A DNA stretch of 64,000 bases from Lunularia cruciata (taxonomy: Eukaryota; Streptophyta; Marchantiopsida; Lunulariales; Lunulariaceae): contig OX419758.1 of the NCBI GenBank assembly GCA_948567375.1, forward strand, positions 43,601,473-43,665,472, written 5' to 3'. The position numbers were made by a program, and so were the translations under genes. The notes beneath the pieces are model-generated. The model saw nothing but the letters and a program-made list of their open reading frames with translations, had not been told where the DNA came from and did not search any database. Of the stretch, positions 38,154 to 49,342 are shown one piece after another; position 1 is the stretch's first letter, and every line of letters begins with the position of its first letter.

Positions 38154-39561
38154 TCATAACTTCGAAACTGCAGCCTCGTCAGCAAACCACACTAGTTTCC
38201 CTTTCTCAGGACTTACAAGCTTTGAAGGAACTTGTCCAAAGGGAATATCCCCACCAAAGACTAGTTTCAATTTGTCTGCTTTCCCTGATCCAGTAACTAC
38301 GAAGCCAATATTAGCTGATGCATTTATCACGGGAAGAGTAAGCGTAATCCTCTCTGGTGGTGGCTTAGGCGAGTCCTCGATCGAAGCAACCCATGTATCT
38401 GTTTTTGACACAAGGGGATGATTAGGGAAGAGAGAAGCAAGGTGTCCATCTGGTCCCATTCCCAGAAGCATGAGATCAAAGCGGGGATAATCGCCGGCCT
38501 CATTCAGCGGCACAACATTCTTCTTCACCAGCTGCCTAATGCCAGATTCGTAATCCTCGGCAGCCTTTTGCGGTGAAAGCTGGTCGTTAATGGCGTAAAT
38601 ATTACCAGATGGGATAGGCACCTGAAAGCAGAAATCGTGAAATAATCGTAAACTACAGAAAATTTCATCATCATATCATCATAATGACACCACAGTTATT
38701 GCCGTAAAACCTTAAGCTCTCCTTTTAGTCAGCGGCATACTGCAATGCGTCACTTTGCAACCTTGCAAACTAATTGTAGGTATTGTTCGTAATACCTTTC
38801 CTCAAGAACTCAGTGAACATTTAGTGACGAAGAGGGAATATGCATACCTTCGATAACAATCCATCGAGAGCGAGTTTGTAGTTGCTATCGGGGTGGTCAA
38901 GAGGAACTACACGTTCATCGGCCCAAAATACATGCCATCTGGACCAGTCGATCTTCTCCAGGTATGGGGCCTCTGTCAATTTCCTGAAAAAGAGAATAAC
39001 CGAGATCACGCTTCCGGAGTGACAAATGCACCACGCATATACATACATCCCATGGAGCTACCAAACTCTGTGATTGCCGATGTGCTTAGTTTCCTCAAGC
39101 AAACTAATCTCTAGTCGGACAAAACGATAATGAGAAAGAAAAGAGGAGCGTTCTTCTCACCCCATCGTACTTATCAGCGAACCCCCAGACAAGACGACGC
39201 TAAAGACGCCCCTCTCCTCCACAGCAGCTTTGGAAATTTCGGCAACATACTCCGCTAGATCGGGACTAAGGTTATCCACATTCTCATAAACCCTAAGCTC
39301 CACCCCCTCCTTAACCTGAGTCGTCTTCGCCATTGCACTGTTTCTCGTCAAATTCGACCACGAATTCCTGCCTGAAATTCTATCTTCACCAATTCTTGTC
39401 GAAAATTCACCCTTAAAACCCTTAAAACTACCCGCAGATAAACTCGAAGATCTCTCCCAACAGTGGGTGGCGTTGTATCCCAAACTCAAAGGTAACGATA
39501 CAAGGGCTCCTGAAAGGGCCAGGTTCGGTCGTGCTAGAGTACTCAAACAAGGGAAGTCCAT
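38154..39561 (-). CDS. PGL3: 6-phosphogluconolactonase, plastid/peroxisome type
   Basis: Hydrolyses 6-phosphogluconolactone to 6-phosphogluconate, step two of the oxidative pentose phosphate pathway. Three exons on the minus strand (39,561-39,161; 38,983-38,848; 38,621-38,154) with GT-AG introns encode 334 residues. Family motifs: SGGS at 125-128, WADERVVPLDHPDSNY at about 154-168, and the signature LGMGPDGHLASLFP at about 232-245. The first 76 residues are Ser/Arg/Leu-rich with few acids, like a plastid transit peptide; Met77 begins a MAKTTQVKEG segment close to the usual cytosolic start. The protein ends in SKL, a canonical type 1 peroxisomal signal. Arabidopsis PGL3 is known to combine both signals, so dual targeting is inferred. 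The start at Met1 is chosen because it supplies the leader. No damage is seen. Confidence 0.95.
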
Positions 39562-42500
39562 TCAGCTCAGCTGAAGTAGATCCGTTTTACTGCTCCTGCT
39601 TGAAACTACGAAACAATGCGTGGGCAGCTTTGATTCGAGGAACACTCTCCAGAGCTTGCATGATACTTGCCCTCGACAGGGAAAGCCAATCCTCTTCTCT
39701 TGCTCGTGTGATTTTCTGGTCTCCTCGAGGAAGCACTTGCCTTTCGTCGACTCCGACAGGCAGACTTGCAATGCTACACGTGGCCGCATACAGACTCGTC
39801 TACCCTGTCTAGTCCACGAGGATCTACTCCGTACCCCCTCGGGGCCTACGCTCCCTGACTTTTGATTCTGGAATCAAAATATTTCTGATGATGTTGACGG
39901 GACTACTCAGGGCTCTGAAAAGTATAGTTGCAGTCGCCGTTTCCGTGAGCACTGCATTAGAGGAAAAGTTACTTTAATGTAATACCGAACAAAATAAAAC
40001 TATTTCACACGCTTCACACTTCAACGTGCTACACGTTCCAAATTACCTCGTTTTATTTTTCAACCAGGAAGTTTTTCGAAGTTTATGTCGTTCAATTGGA
40101 TCAGCGTATCTGCAGACCATTCCAGGTAAAATAGATGATAAAAGTCAACAATGCGTTTAATAACCAAGTTCAAAACTGTCTAGGATAAAACATTTTAAAG
40201 AGAAGAAAATACACATTTGAAATTTATTGTAGCACACCATAGTCTATCTTCAGTAAAGGAGCAAGCATTACCATATTATGAATAAATCTAGAGTTAGATT
40301 GATGAATTTTGAGTACATCAAAAATTAATGATGACGGTCAAAATATAATTATTGAAGTTGACTTGATTTACATATAATCTCATTTACCACCTAATAAAAT
40401 ATTTAGATGCAAATATACATACCTGTTACATAAAAAGTTTCCTTTAATTAGATTTACAGAATAATTATTTAATCATAGAAAGCTCATTTCAAACCAAAAG
40501 ACCAAGTAAAATGAATCACCTACTCATTTTACAAGGTTTATTCATTTTCAGTTCGACACTGTGACCTTCCTTTGAGACTTTTAATAAATGATATGTTATT
40601 CCATACGATATATCGTTAGAATTATGTGCAGTATACTTCAAGTAGAATTGGTATAATCAAGATAGTCGCTATTGTTACAAAATTCATGTTTTGTATGTAT
40701 ACTAGGAACCATCTTAACCTTCAATATGATTTGTGACGTGGATGCTTTGATAATGTCTGGATGCAGTAAAGGTACATTTTATAACATCATTTTCAAAATC
40801 CACAGAAATGTAAATCAAGCTCTTTACAGTACATTTACATATTATTTAATTTATAAAATCTAATGTTTGAATGTTGCCTTTTTGAAGCAACTCTATTGAC
40901 CAATAATTTTATTAATAAATAAATTTATAATACAATAATTTATTATTGAAGGATAAATTTATAAATCTCATTCAGTTCCCAAAAGATGAATAAGCCCTTA
41001 ACCACTGTTTGGCTTTATATTATTTACTGCGAGTTGATAACATATATTCATAATATATGTTATCAACATATATTCTGATATGTTGATATCAGAATATGTA
41101 CTTAAAGACTTAAGACTAAGATCTGTATTTCATGTTGTGAGGATGAACAGCAATAAACTTCATTTTTTTCTATTCAGACGAATGATTGTTAGGCTCTGTG
41201 GTTTAGATTTCATTGTTTAATAAGAATATTACTGATATATTAATCAGTTAAAAATTTCCTTACCAATGAAAGGTAAATTAATTTGCGCAATAGGCCAAAG
41301 ACTATTCCATATTAGTTATTTGACATTGAATGGAATACTAGTAACCTTAGATGGAATAATCCATAATATCTTGGGCTAACTCAGCAACCCATCTGAACTA
41401 ACTTAGCATATTGTCTACTAATATCAAGAAGAAAGAGAGAGATATACATATATATAGAGAGAGGCTATATTGGCCATCCACTATTTATAATCGAGTAGAA
41501 GAAATAACAAACTTTCAAAATGAGAAAGTGTTTTTATGTAGCAAATGCACTGTTTGTATATGACAAAAATGTTTGTTATCTATCCCAATATGTCTCATAT
41601 ATTTAATTAAACTTCCCAATAAGTTTACTGTTATTATTTATTTTCTACCCAAAAATCAATTTAAGAAATTAGTTAAACCTAGTTATCATGACTTTTATCA
41701 TAATTTAGAATAAAATTTCATAAATTAAAGAAAAATAATAAGTAAAATGCTACCTTCAATTCAATGCATGTTCAGAATTGAAAACATAAGACATTCATTT
41801 CAAAAGACGGAAACATGAGATTGGGTGTTGAGGTGGAACTTAATCTAACGAAGTGTATGTTTTATATTTGGTTCAAGTCTTAACAAGTGTCTCTAGGAAA
41901 AAAAAACATGAAATAGAGTGATACACAAATAAAGGAAGAGAGAGAAAGAAAGAGAGAAAGAAAGGCTAAAACTTACACAAAAATTTCATGTGAGTGAAAA
42001 TGTTTGAAAATTCATGCTTATCAAAGTTTCAAAATCTTCTGCAGAAAGAAAACATAGAGTTGGAGAGGTGTAACACAATAAAATGTAGAAAATAGAGAAA
42101 AAATTCATTAAGAGAAAATTACATATGCATACAAAAGTTGAATCCTTTACTAAAGACAGTATTTATATATTTATATATTTATATATAGCTCTAATTGTTA
42201 TGCACAGGTGCATAATTCTACCATTATGTATTATATCACTTAGATTAATATACTCATGGGCATGTGCTTATACAATCAATTATTATGCAATAGCTTTATA
42301 AATGAGCCCAAATACTATAATAGAAACATAATAAAAACTATTAAATCTTTAAATTTTCATCTTAAGTATATAGATTAATATATTCATGAGTGCATCATAT
42401 ACAGTAACAAAAACCTCCGTATCCAAACTCATTACTTTATATTAGAAAAAAAATAAATATTAAAAATATTATTAATATTAAAAATTTCTTAAGGAAAAAT

Positions 42501-42699
42501 GTCATTGTATATATTTTTCTTACCGATAAAATATATCAAAGAGAGATTCAATAAAAATTCAATTAGAGATTTTTTATGATTTTTTCTACAAAAGTGACAT
42601 CTAGTATCACAATCAAGAATTAAGAATGTACATTCAATGATTAATCATTTAAATTTTTCCTTATCTCTTTTTTATGATACTAGAAACCAATTTTGTTGA
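39562..42699. other. Promoter side of the 6-phosphogluconolactonase gene, then AT-rich intergenic DNA
   Basis: The first roughly 400 bp are the likely promoter and 5' UTR of the 6-phosphogluconolactonase gene. From about 40,000 the sequence is AT-rich with no gene. Simple purine tracts (GAGAGAAAGAAAG near 41,930-41,970) and a pair of palindromes (41,033-41,097) are the only structure seen. Confidence 0.55.
41033..41097. repeat. Two adjacent AT-rich perfect inverted repeats
   Basis: The first has 15-bp arms (GTTGATAACATATAT, 41,033-41,047 and 41,053-41,067) with a 5-nt loop. The second has 12-bp arms (ATATTCTGATAT, 41,070-41,081 and 41,086-41,097) with a 4-nt loop. Only two bases separate them, so the block could form a double cruciform. 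Confidence 0.85.
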
Positions 42700-42713
42700 G
42701 AAGATCATCAACA
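42700..42713. repeat. Target-site duplication, left copy (GAAGATCATCAACA)
   Basis: Fourteen bases identical to 44,451-44,464. They flank LINE copy 2 exactly where its homology with copy 1 ends. Such length is typical of target-primed reverse transcription. Confidence 0.85.
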
Positions 42714-44450
42714 GAGAAAAAAGGTGACCGTGTAGGAAAAACAAAGGATGGGAAGACCCCATCAAGCCGTACAAGGGAGAGACAAAAAGGTAACATGGGG
42801 CTAAGCCCCAATAGAGTCTAAATGATAAATCTGCCCTACCGCACCTAAGATATCCGAGCTATGCAAGTCGTACAGTCTACACACAACTAGAGCATCCAAA
42901 GAAACATCACCTAATGTGATTACTCTCTTATGGATTGCACCAGCCACTGCCCTCTGTAGAGCAATGGACACACGCTGTCTAAAATATGCTACAAAGTATG
43001 AGAGTGAGAGTGGTACCCCCTGACGCCTAACATGATAAGCTCTCATGCACTCCTTGACAAATGTGTCAAATGCCGTATCAATTGCTCCATATAACTCCAA
43101 GGCTAGAGGAACAAAGAGGTGACCTCGCTGCATGCCCTTGTACTTGGAGACCTTGCGACCTGCTGCTGCACTCGCCACCCATCTAGGAAGATGGGTAATC
43201 ACTCCCTCTGAAATTGTATCCCACATAGGGTCCGTAACCATGACATCCGCTACTATCACTTGATCATCTTGGACCAAGTATAAGTCTGCCCTGACATGTA
43301 TCGTCTGCAAGGCATACGAACGCTCCCTCCAAGCCAAGTATCCACTCTCTTGTGCCATAGCAAACATTATGTCTCTAATGGCATCATGGGTAGCTATCCT
43401 CTGTCTTCCAAAAGGACACTATGTCATGTGGACCGCTGCTGCATCTAGTGTAGAGCCACACTCACAAGTGAGTAATGAAGATGCAGATGGGTGGACCAAA
43501 CCTAGGCGAAACCTCATCGCTGTAGAGAAAGTAGCTGGTGCGAGTTAGAAAGCCCTAATGCAGGGTCGAGCCATGATCCAAGAGCATGCACCCTTGCCAG
43601 AGCAAGAGAGTAGACGCGCTCTAGTAGCCTGAGGAATGGACAAGTCGACTAAGAGAGAATGTAGCGTATGCTCACATTGTCGCTCCATCAAGGAAGACTG
43701 TAAACCTCTAGTCCAATCTGATGATAGTGAAGCAAAGAGTGGAAATCCTCTTGTGCTCGTGGGGATAGACTATCTCGTCTGCCGCAATAACATCTGGAGA
43801 GAAAAGGATCCTCCCTCCACCTCCGTCACATAAGTCTCCAAAACCGGCCTATCAGCAACCACAAAACAAGAGGAAAGTAGGGGTGCCGAGAAAGCCCAAC
43901 TACCCAAAAATGCTATAGGTGCCGTCTCCTCTATAGAGAGCAAGCCAACCCCACCACATGAGATCGACAGAGCCGTCTGTCTACGTGCCAAATCCCCTAT
44001 CACACACTCAAAGGTCCTTGGTCCAATACTATCACCAAAGACTCCCATAATCCTCCTATCAAATGCTCTCAGATGTGACAAGAAGGACGATGAGGTAGGA
44101 TCTATACGGATGAGGTAGGATGGTCAACAAGCAATACTAGAAGAGAGTATACCAAATGCCACCTGCGGATCTCCTAGTAATGGAAGGTCATCCACATGGA
44201 GAACATCCTCTGCAAGGGTAGCGTCTAAGAAGCGTGTGACAAAATCCTCCGATCCTATTGGCACTCCAAGAACACAAAGTCCATCTGTGGATGTGATATA
44301 CCCCTTGGGAAGCTCAAGGTGGGGAGGGATACCTAAAGGGGACCATGCACTACACTTTAACACCTTGACTCTCAAGCCTACTAGATGAAGCTCGGTAGTC
44401 AAGTAGTCAAAGGCTTGCCTAATCTGATCTACAAGGCCTACGATGTGTGT
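42714..44450 (-). mobile_element. RLE-type LINE, 5'-truncated copy 2, with target-site duplication
   Basis: Minus-strand LINE of the same family as 13,324-15,284. Left of its 5' break it has RT thumb sequence (THIVGLVDQIRQAF at 44,450-44,410; WSPLGIPPHLELPKG; VLGVPIGSEDFVT). Next come a further conserved block (about 44,080-43,800), a CECGSTLDAAAVH zinc finger near 43,470-43,440, and the nuclease region in a clean 188-codon frame (43,367-42,801). That frame has RADLYLVQDDQ and VIVADVMVTDP, which carry the spaced acidic residues expected of a PD-(D/E)XK (RLE) domain. It is cut off just inside the RT catalytic motif. A GAAGATCATCAACA repeat lies on each side. Inactive because of truncation and a stop in the zinc finger. 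Confidence 0.82.
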
Positions 44451-44464
44451 GAAGATCATCAACA
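44451..44464. repeat. Target-site duplication, right copy (GAAGATCATCAACA)
   Basis: Matches 42,700-42,713 exactly. The last bases resemble the LINE sequence that would follow (ATCATC), suggesting microhomology at the 5' junction. Confidence 0.85.
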
Positions 44465-44794
44465 AGGATAAATAAAATCATTAAATATTAAATATAAATA
44501 ATTTTTTCTTGTGAAAAGAAGTAATAATCAAATCAATAAAGGTAATAGTTTTGTAATTACAATAAGTTATTCAAGATTAAGTCCATAATTATACATCTTA
44601 AAGGTTTGAACTATGATAAAGTTGATGTGTATAACATTATTTCTAGATGAATTAGATTAACTGATAGAGAAACATATGCTTGGAGTATGAGGTATTATCT
44701 TGAGGGAACATATATGAGAAGTGATGTATATCTCTAATAATTGGTTGAAATTATAATAAACAAGTAAAAGTAACTTAAAAGCTATTACTTGTAG
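44465..44794. other. AT-rich flank between LINE copy 2 and the chromovirus
   Basis: No feature recognised. The last five bases before the LTR (AGTAA, 44,795-44,799) are the left target duplication of the chromovirus. Confidence 0.6.
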
Positions 44795-44799
44795 AGTAA

Positions 44800-45550
44800 T
44801 GTAATACCAAGGGTTAGCCATATGATCTAGATGTGAAATTTGGTTTGGTAACATCTAGAATGATGTTATACATGATGGTCAAAATAGATCAGATAGAAGT
44901 ATCACCAAAAGAGTACTTCTACTAATAGGGCAGAAACCGAAATAGACTTGAGAACCTTAGAACCAATAGCTAGACATATGATTTAAAGGTGAGAATTGTT
45001 TTGGTAACATCTGGAAGGATGTTACACATGATGGACTAAACAGATCAGAAAGAGGTATCACCAAAAGGGGACTTCTACTAATAGAGTAGGAACCGAAATA
45101 TGCCTGAAATCTTTGAAGGCAATTTCGGAGGCCTAAATGGATGAATTAGGCCTTGAAAATGTGCAAATTCCCACCCCCCCCAACAAAGGAAAGGTTGGCC
45201 TTCCCTCCCCCCTGCTTTGTCTCGTCGAGAGCTTTCCAACGGTACCTTACATGATTTTGAGATTCCTACAGGAAGATTCCCTAAAAGATTCCCTAAAAGA
45301 TTCCCTCCGGTCAAAGCTTGTTTGACCAACCAGATAGGACCTAGACCAGACAGGTCACCCATCCAAGTAAGTAATCCAAGGGTGGAGCTTGCTGACATGT
45401 CACCTATCTGTGTCTCTAATCCTATGGTGGAGCTTCCTTGGAGGAGATCCTCTTTGTCTATATAATAAAGGGAAGGTGCTCCCTTGGAGCATCGAATGTT
45501 TGAGTGTGCAATCTGTATTTTCTCTCTTCTCTTGTCCTCGGAGTATTACA
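44800..45550 (+). repeat. 5' LTR of the chromovirus
   Basis: TG...CA ends, 751 bp. Relative to the 3' LTR it carries an extra CCTAAAAGATT-type duplication near 45,285-45,300 and a deletion in the TTACTCACGTGATT region. Confidence 0.95.
45459..45466 (+). promoter_or_regulatory. TATA box of the chromovirus 5' LTR
   Basis: TATATAAT about 85 bp before the LTR end, repeated in the 3' LTR at 61,241. A transcript start roughly 30 bp downstream is inferred. Confidence 0.65.
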
Positions 45551-45551
45551 A

Positions 45552-45563
45552 TGGTATCAGAGC
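45552..45563 (+). other. Primer-binding site, initiator tRNA-Met type
   Basis: TGGTATCAGAGC one base after the LTR, the standard plant gypsy/copia PBS for initiator tRNA-Met. Confidence 0.95.
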
Positions 45564-45690
45564 GAGTGTTCTAGTCCAAGAGAGTGGATCACCCCTCTTG
45601 GAATAGCACGAACTACTGAAACTGAGTAATGTGAGGTGGAGAACATAGAGTAATTGCAAGACTTAGGAAGGACTTTAGAGAGCGGATGGG

Positions 45691-46120
45691 ATGGATGCGC
45701 CGGGGGGACAATTTCCCGCACCTAACTTTCCATTCTCAAACCCATTCCACATCAAGGTTATGTACATCCAGCGTGAGCAGATGAGGGTATCACTAGTTTA
45801 TCACTTTGGTGCGGAATTCATGGACAAAGTGATGAACTCACCAAACCCGGTGATTCTACCTATGGTGATATACGACAAAGAGTGGGATTTGACAATCTAC
45901 ATTCTATTATGATGTAATGGATATGAATGTTCCGAATCCTCTCCCTTTCAATACTCAAGTAGAAATTTGTTATGTAGTGAGACCGAAAGTGATGTTTAGA
46001 GATTTTGTGGTTAGGAATTTTGGTGAGGAGTATTATCAACAAGTGATATCTTCGGAGGTCCCAATGGTAGTTCCGATAGTTCGTGTGCCTTCCAGAGTGA
46101 TCATATTGACTCTGTATTGA
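45691..46120 (+). pseudogene. Chromovirus leader frames with an internal repeat
   Basis: Two short frames (45,691-45,912 and 45,917-46,120) lie between PBS and gag. Each contains a related segment of about 30 residues (VYHFGAEFMDKVMNSPNPV... and VRNFGEEYYQQVISSEVPM...), so they look like two diverged copies of one small unit. They may be the broken N-terminal part of gag, since the second shares its frame. No function is assigned. Confidence 0.5.
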
Positions 46121-46135
46121 AGTAGACATTAGCAG

Positions 46136-46867
46136 TTGAGTGTCGCAGGAACCATGGATCCGCAATTGCAAGAGTTGGTGCAAGGAATGCAAGGCATGTT
46201 GAATGAATTTCGAGAGATTAAGATGACCATGGAGACATTACAAAGTCAAGTGCAGATCCTCAGGAACGATCAGGCCATGCAAAAAGAAGAGCCATCTCAA
46301 AACCCAGTACCTGCGACTGAAGTACTTGGAGAGGCACCCGTGCCTACGAACCCTATCAATGATGAAGCCACATTGCTACTTCGGATGAAGAAGACCTGCA
46401 ACATCGAGCCTTACAAGGGGCAACGTACGATGGGAGTAGTGGAAAATTGGATCTCAAGAATGAATCGATATTTTTGCTTGTTCTCAATAGAGATCACAGA
46501 GCATGCTGCAGGTGTGTTTGCATGTGGATACTTGACCGATAAAGCCCTCACATGGTATGATGCTTCGGAACGATCCATGCTGGCAGAGAGAAGGGAGGTC
46601 ACATGGACAGCAAAGCAAGAAGGACTGCTGAAGAATTTCCAATTGGTGGATTCTGTGCAGATGGCTCGAACCCGACTATGGGGATTGAGACAGAAGAATA
46701 GTGTACAAGAGTATGTGGAGGCATTTCTGGATCTACAAGTCGCAATTACCAACATGAGTCTAGCAGAGGCTCTCGACAATTTCAAACAAGGGTTGAAAGA
46801 GCGGATTCGCCAAGAAGTCATGGTGCAAAACCCTCGCATGGTATTTGAAGCTATTGCTTGTGCGTAG
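46136..46867 (+). CDS. Chromovirus Gag (capsid region)
   Basis: About 240 codons; the first ATG is at 46,154 (MDPQLQELVQ). A coiled-coil-like N-terminus (residues 1-50) is followed by the Retrotrans_gag fold, marked by YKGQRTMGVVENWISRMNRYF, ALTWYDA, and LRQKNSVQEYVEAFLDLQ. It would assemble the virus-like particle and package RNA. The frame stops at a TAG (46,865-46,867) inside the gag domain. The zinc knuckle that should follow lies in another frame at 47,077-47,124, so Gag is broken here. Confidence 0.85.
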   Translation: MSVAGTMDPQLQELVQGMQGMLNEFREIKMTMETLQSQVQILRNDQAMQKEEPSQNPVPATEVLGEAPVPTNPINDEATLLLRMKKTCNIEPYKGQRTMGVVENWISRMNRYFCLFSIEITEHAAGVFACGYLTDKALTWYDASERSMLAERREVTWTAKQEGLLKNFQLVDSVQMARTRLWGLRQKNSVQEYVEAFLDLQVAITNMSLAEALDNFKQGLKERIRQEVMVQNPRMVFEAIACA

Positions 46868-47076
46868 AGAATAGCAGGAGCATTAGGTGGAGGTGAAGGA
46901 GTAGTTCCACCTCAACATTATCGGGCAAAAATACCACACATGGGTGGACCGTACCGATGGAATTGGGCAACCTTTGATTCCGGGATCAAGGAGCACGGCC
47001 GCTTCAAAGGGAGCGGGGACGGGTAGAAGAACAAAGAGATGGAGTCCCACGAGGAGAAGGGACTCAAGGAGAACAA

Positions 47077-47240
47077 CGCTGTTGTTACAATTGTGGCCAT
47101 ATTGGGCACATATCTACCAATTGTTGCACTTGTTTCCCTAGAGGCCCTCGGCCTTTGTACAGGCGATCTTTGAGCAACATGGAGAGGCACATTGAAGAGG
47201 AGAAGGTGGAAACCACTTCGGAAAACAAAGATCGCCAATA
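47077..47240 (+). pseudogene. Chromovirus nucleocapsid zinc knuckle
   Basis: CYNCGHIGHISTNC matches CX2CX4HX4C. It sits in a different frame from the capsid part, showing at least one frameshift between about 46,870 and 47,020. It would bind genomic RNA in an intact element. The frame ends at a TAA near 47,239. Confidence 0.8.
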
Positions 47241-47335
47241 AATGTACCTCGCGGCCTTACTGGCTCAATAAGGAAGTAGAGAAGCGAGGGAAGGAAGAAG
47301 AATAATGCGCAAAGATCCCGAAGGCAACCTCACAA

Positions 47336-47575
47336 TTGATTGTCGTGAATGGAATCCTAGAAGGTAATCAAGTGAGAGTATTAATAGATCCGAGAGCAAC
47401 AAAGAATTTCTTGTCTCGCTCTATTGCAATAAGCTTGGGAATGGATCTAGAGAGAGATGGAAGTGAAGAAGTAGAGTTACCAAATGGGCAAACAGAGAGG
47501 ATTGAATCATTACCTAGACAGGTAACTCTCTCTGTAGGAGAATATCAGGAAGCAATTGAGTGGCGAGTGATATAG
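47336..47575 (+). pseudogene. Chromovirus aspartic protease, active site damaged
   Basis: Sequence NGILEGNQVRVLIDPRATKNFLS aligns with the retropepsin site LIDSGATxNFLS, but Ser-Gly is replaced by Pro-Arg, which should kill catalysis. A following LPNGQ and the downstream [13 protein letters not shown] region are typical of plant gypsy proteases. A TAG at 47,573-47,575 breaks the frame. Confidence 0.8.
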
Positions 47576-47602
47576 TTAGCCCGTTATGATGCAATCTTAG
47601 GC

Positions 47603-48570
47603 ATGCCATGGATGGAGCAGTACAATCCAATGGTGGATTGGAGGAAGAAAGTAGTGAGAACCCACCAATGGTCAATCATTGGGGTTAAAGAAAAATCACA
47701 CAGGCAGAAACTACCTCTATATGTCGTAGGGACAACAACTGTCTGTAAGACCGATAGATGTTTTATGAGTCTATTAAGAGAAGTCCAGAGTGCACAACTC
47801 GCTGGACAAATTCCTGAGAAATTGAAGGATGTGGTGGATGAGTTTCAAGATGTCTTTCCCGATGATCTACCCTTAGGATTACCACCTAAAAGGCGAGTAG
47901 ATCACAAAATAGAGACACTCCCGGGGAAGACACCTCCTTGTAAGGCCCCATATCGCCTATCACCTCATGAGTTGGAGGAGTGTAAGACTCAAATTGAGGA
48001 GATGCTACAAAAAGGGTTCATCCAACCTAACGTATCACCATATGGGGCCCCTGTCTTGTTTGTGAAGAAGAAGGATGGTACAATGCGCATGTGCATTGAC
48101 TATCGGGGTCTCAATCAGCAAACATGAAGAACAAATACCCCTTACATCGCATGGATGACCTGTTTGATCAACTCCATGGAGCGAGATACTTCACCAAACT
48201 GGACTTGTGGAGCGGTTACAATCAAATCCAAATTGCAGAGGATGTGTACAAAACTACCTTTCAAACCAGGTATGGCCACTTTGAGTATCTTGTGATGCCT
48301 TTTGGCCTCACCAATGCGCCTGCCACTTTCATGAGCCTAATGAATGACATATTTCGTCCATACTTGGATAAGTCTGTTATCGTCTTCTTGGATGATATCT
48401 TAGTATATAGTAGCACGATGACAGAACACAAACAACATCTCCAAGAGGTCCTCCAGATTCTAAGACAGAATCAGTTGTGTGCCAAAATCTCAAAGTGTGA
48501 GTTTGGCAAGTTGTCGTGCGTATATACATCGCTACACAACATACATCGCTGTCAACATCATACACTATAA
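47603..48570 (+). pseudogene. Chromovirus reverse transcriptase, N-terminal part, cut by nested insertion
   Basis: From protease tail ([14 protein letters not shown]) into [47 protein letters not shown], then after a frameshift near 48,122-48,127 [23 protein letters not shown], and the catalytic [11 protein letters not shown] copies the element RNA into DNA. Element sequence ends at GGCAAGT (48,511); the next codons belong to the inserted element. RT resumes at 58,434. Confidence 0.9.
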
Positions 48571-49175
48571 AAGCACAACTCACACATAAGTCATACATAG
48601 ACTCTAAAGTGCCACAATAATCAGATTGCTTAACACTCTCAACTCAACTCAACTCAGATCAGTACTTGATCTGTCACTCTATAAACTGCCAACAACTAGG
48701 CACTGATTACAGTCAAGCCACACCCACTCAAGCATAGAGAATCCAGGTGATGCTCGCCGGCCTCTGTCCACCATAGCCAGGAACTCGAAGGCTCAACATC
48801 AGAGAAGTGAGCTCTCTGGAGCTCACTTTGAAACTATACCCCCTGGACTCGAGCTAGCCCTGAAACCCTAACAGTCCCGCTGACGGCACACTCGACGGTG
48901 CAAACGGTGCAAAGTGACGGTGGGCCCCATCGTGAAGTCAGTACCCCAAACACAAAATCTAACCGTCGGAAAGTAGTCCCTGAGAAATTGCTAGAATAAC
49001 TCTAACTACCATCACTGGAACTCCAGTATCCGAGCATCTAGATGCGGAACTACAAATGGCGTGATAGTTGTCGTGCGTATATACATCGCTACACAACATA
49101 CATCGCTGTCAACATCATACACTATAAAAGCACAACTCACACATAAGTCATACATAGACTCTAAAGTGCCACAAT
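48512..49175 (-). repeat. B1-A2-B2 terminal repeats at the 3' end of the family D element
   Basis: In minus-strand order: B1 49,175-49,069, two bases, A2 49,066-48,619, B2 48,618-48,512. B1 and B2 (107 bp) look identical. A2 differs from A1 (57,986-58,433, both 448 bp) at 14 positions by eye. A polypurine-like AGGGGGG (minus strand, about 49,179-49,185) stands just upstream of B1. Confidence 0.92.
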
Positions 49176-49342
49176 TGCCCCCCTAGCTGGCGGTTAGGTC
49201 CCTCTAACTCCAGATAGCCATCTACTCTAAGTATATGGTATACCCTCTAATGGGCAAAGATCAGGAGGCCGGGTGCTATGGAGCCCCATCGTTAGTCACC
49301 TGTCTGCAATCTATACCATATAAAGAATGAACTAGCTATAGG

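Noticed and set aside
48512-49175. Ordinary 3' LTR of 664 bp with an internal duplication
   Set aside because: The 5' end would then have lost both B units while keeping its exact junction with the target duplication, and the older copy shows the same 3' order. Split repeats explain both more simply.
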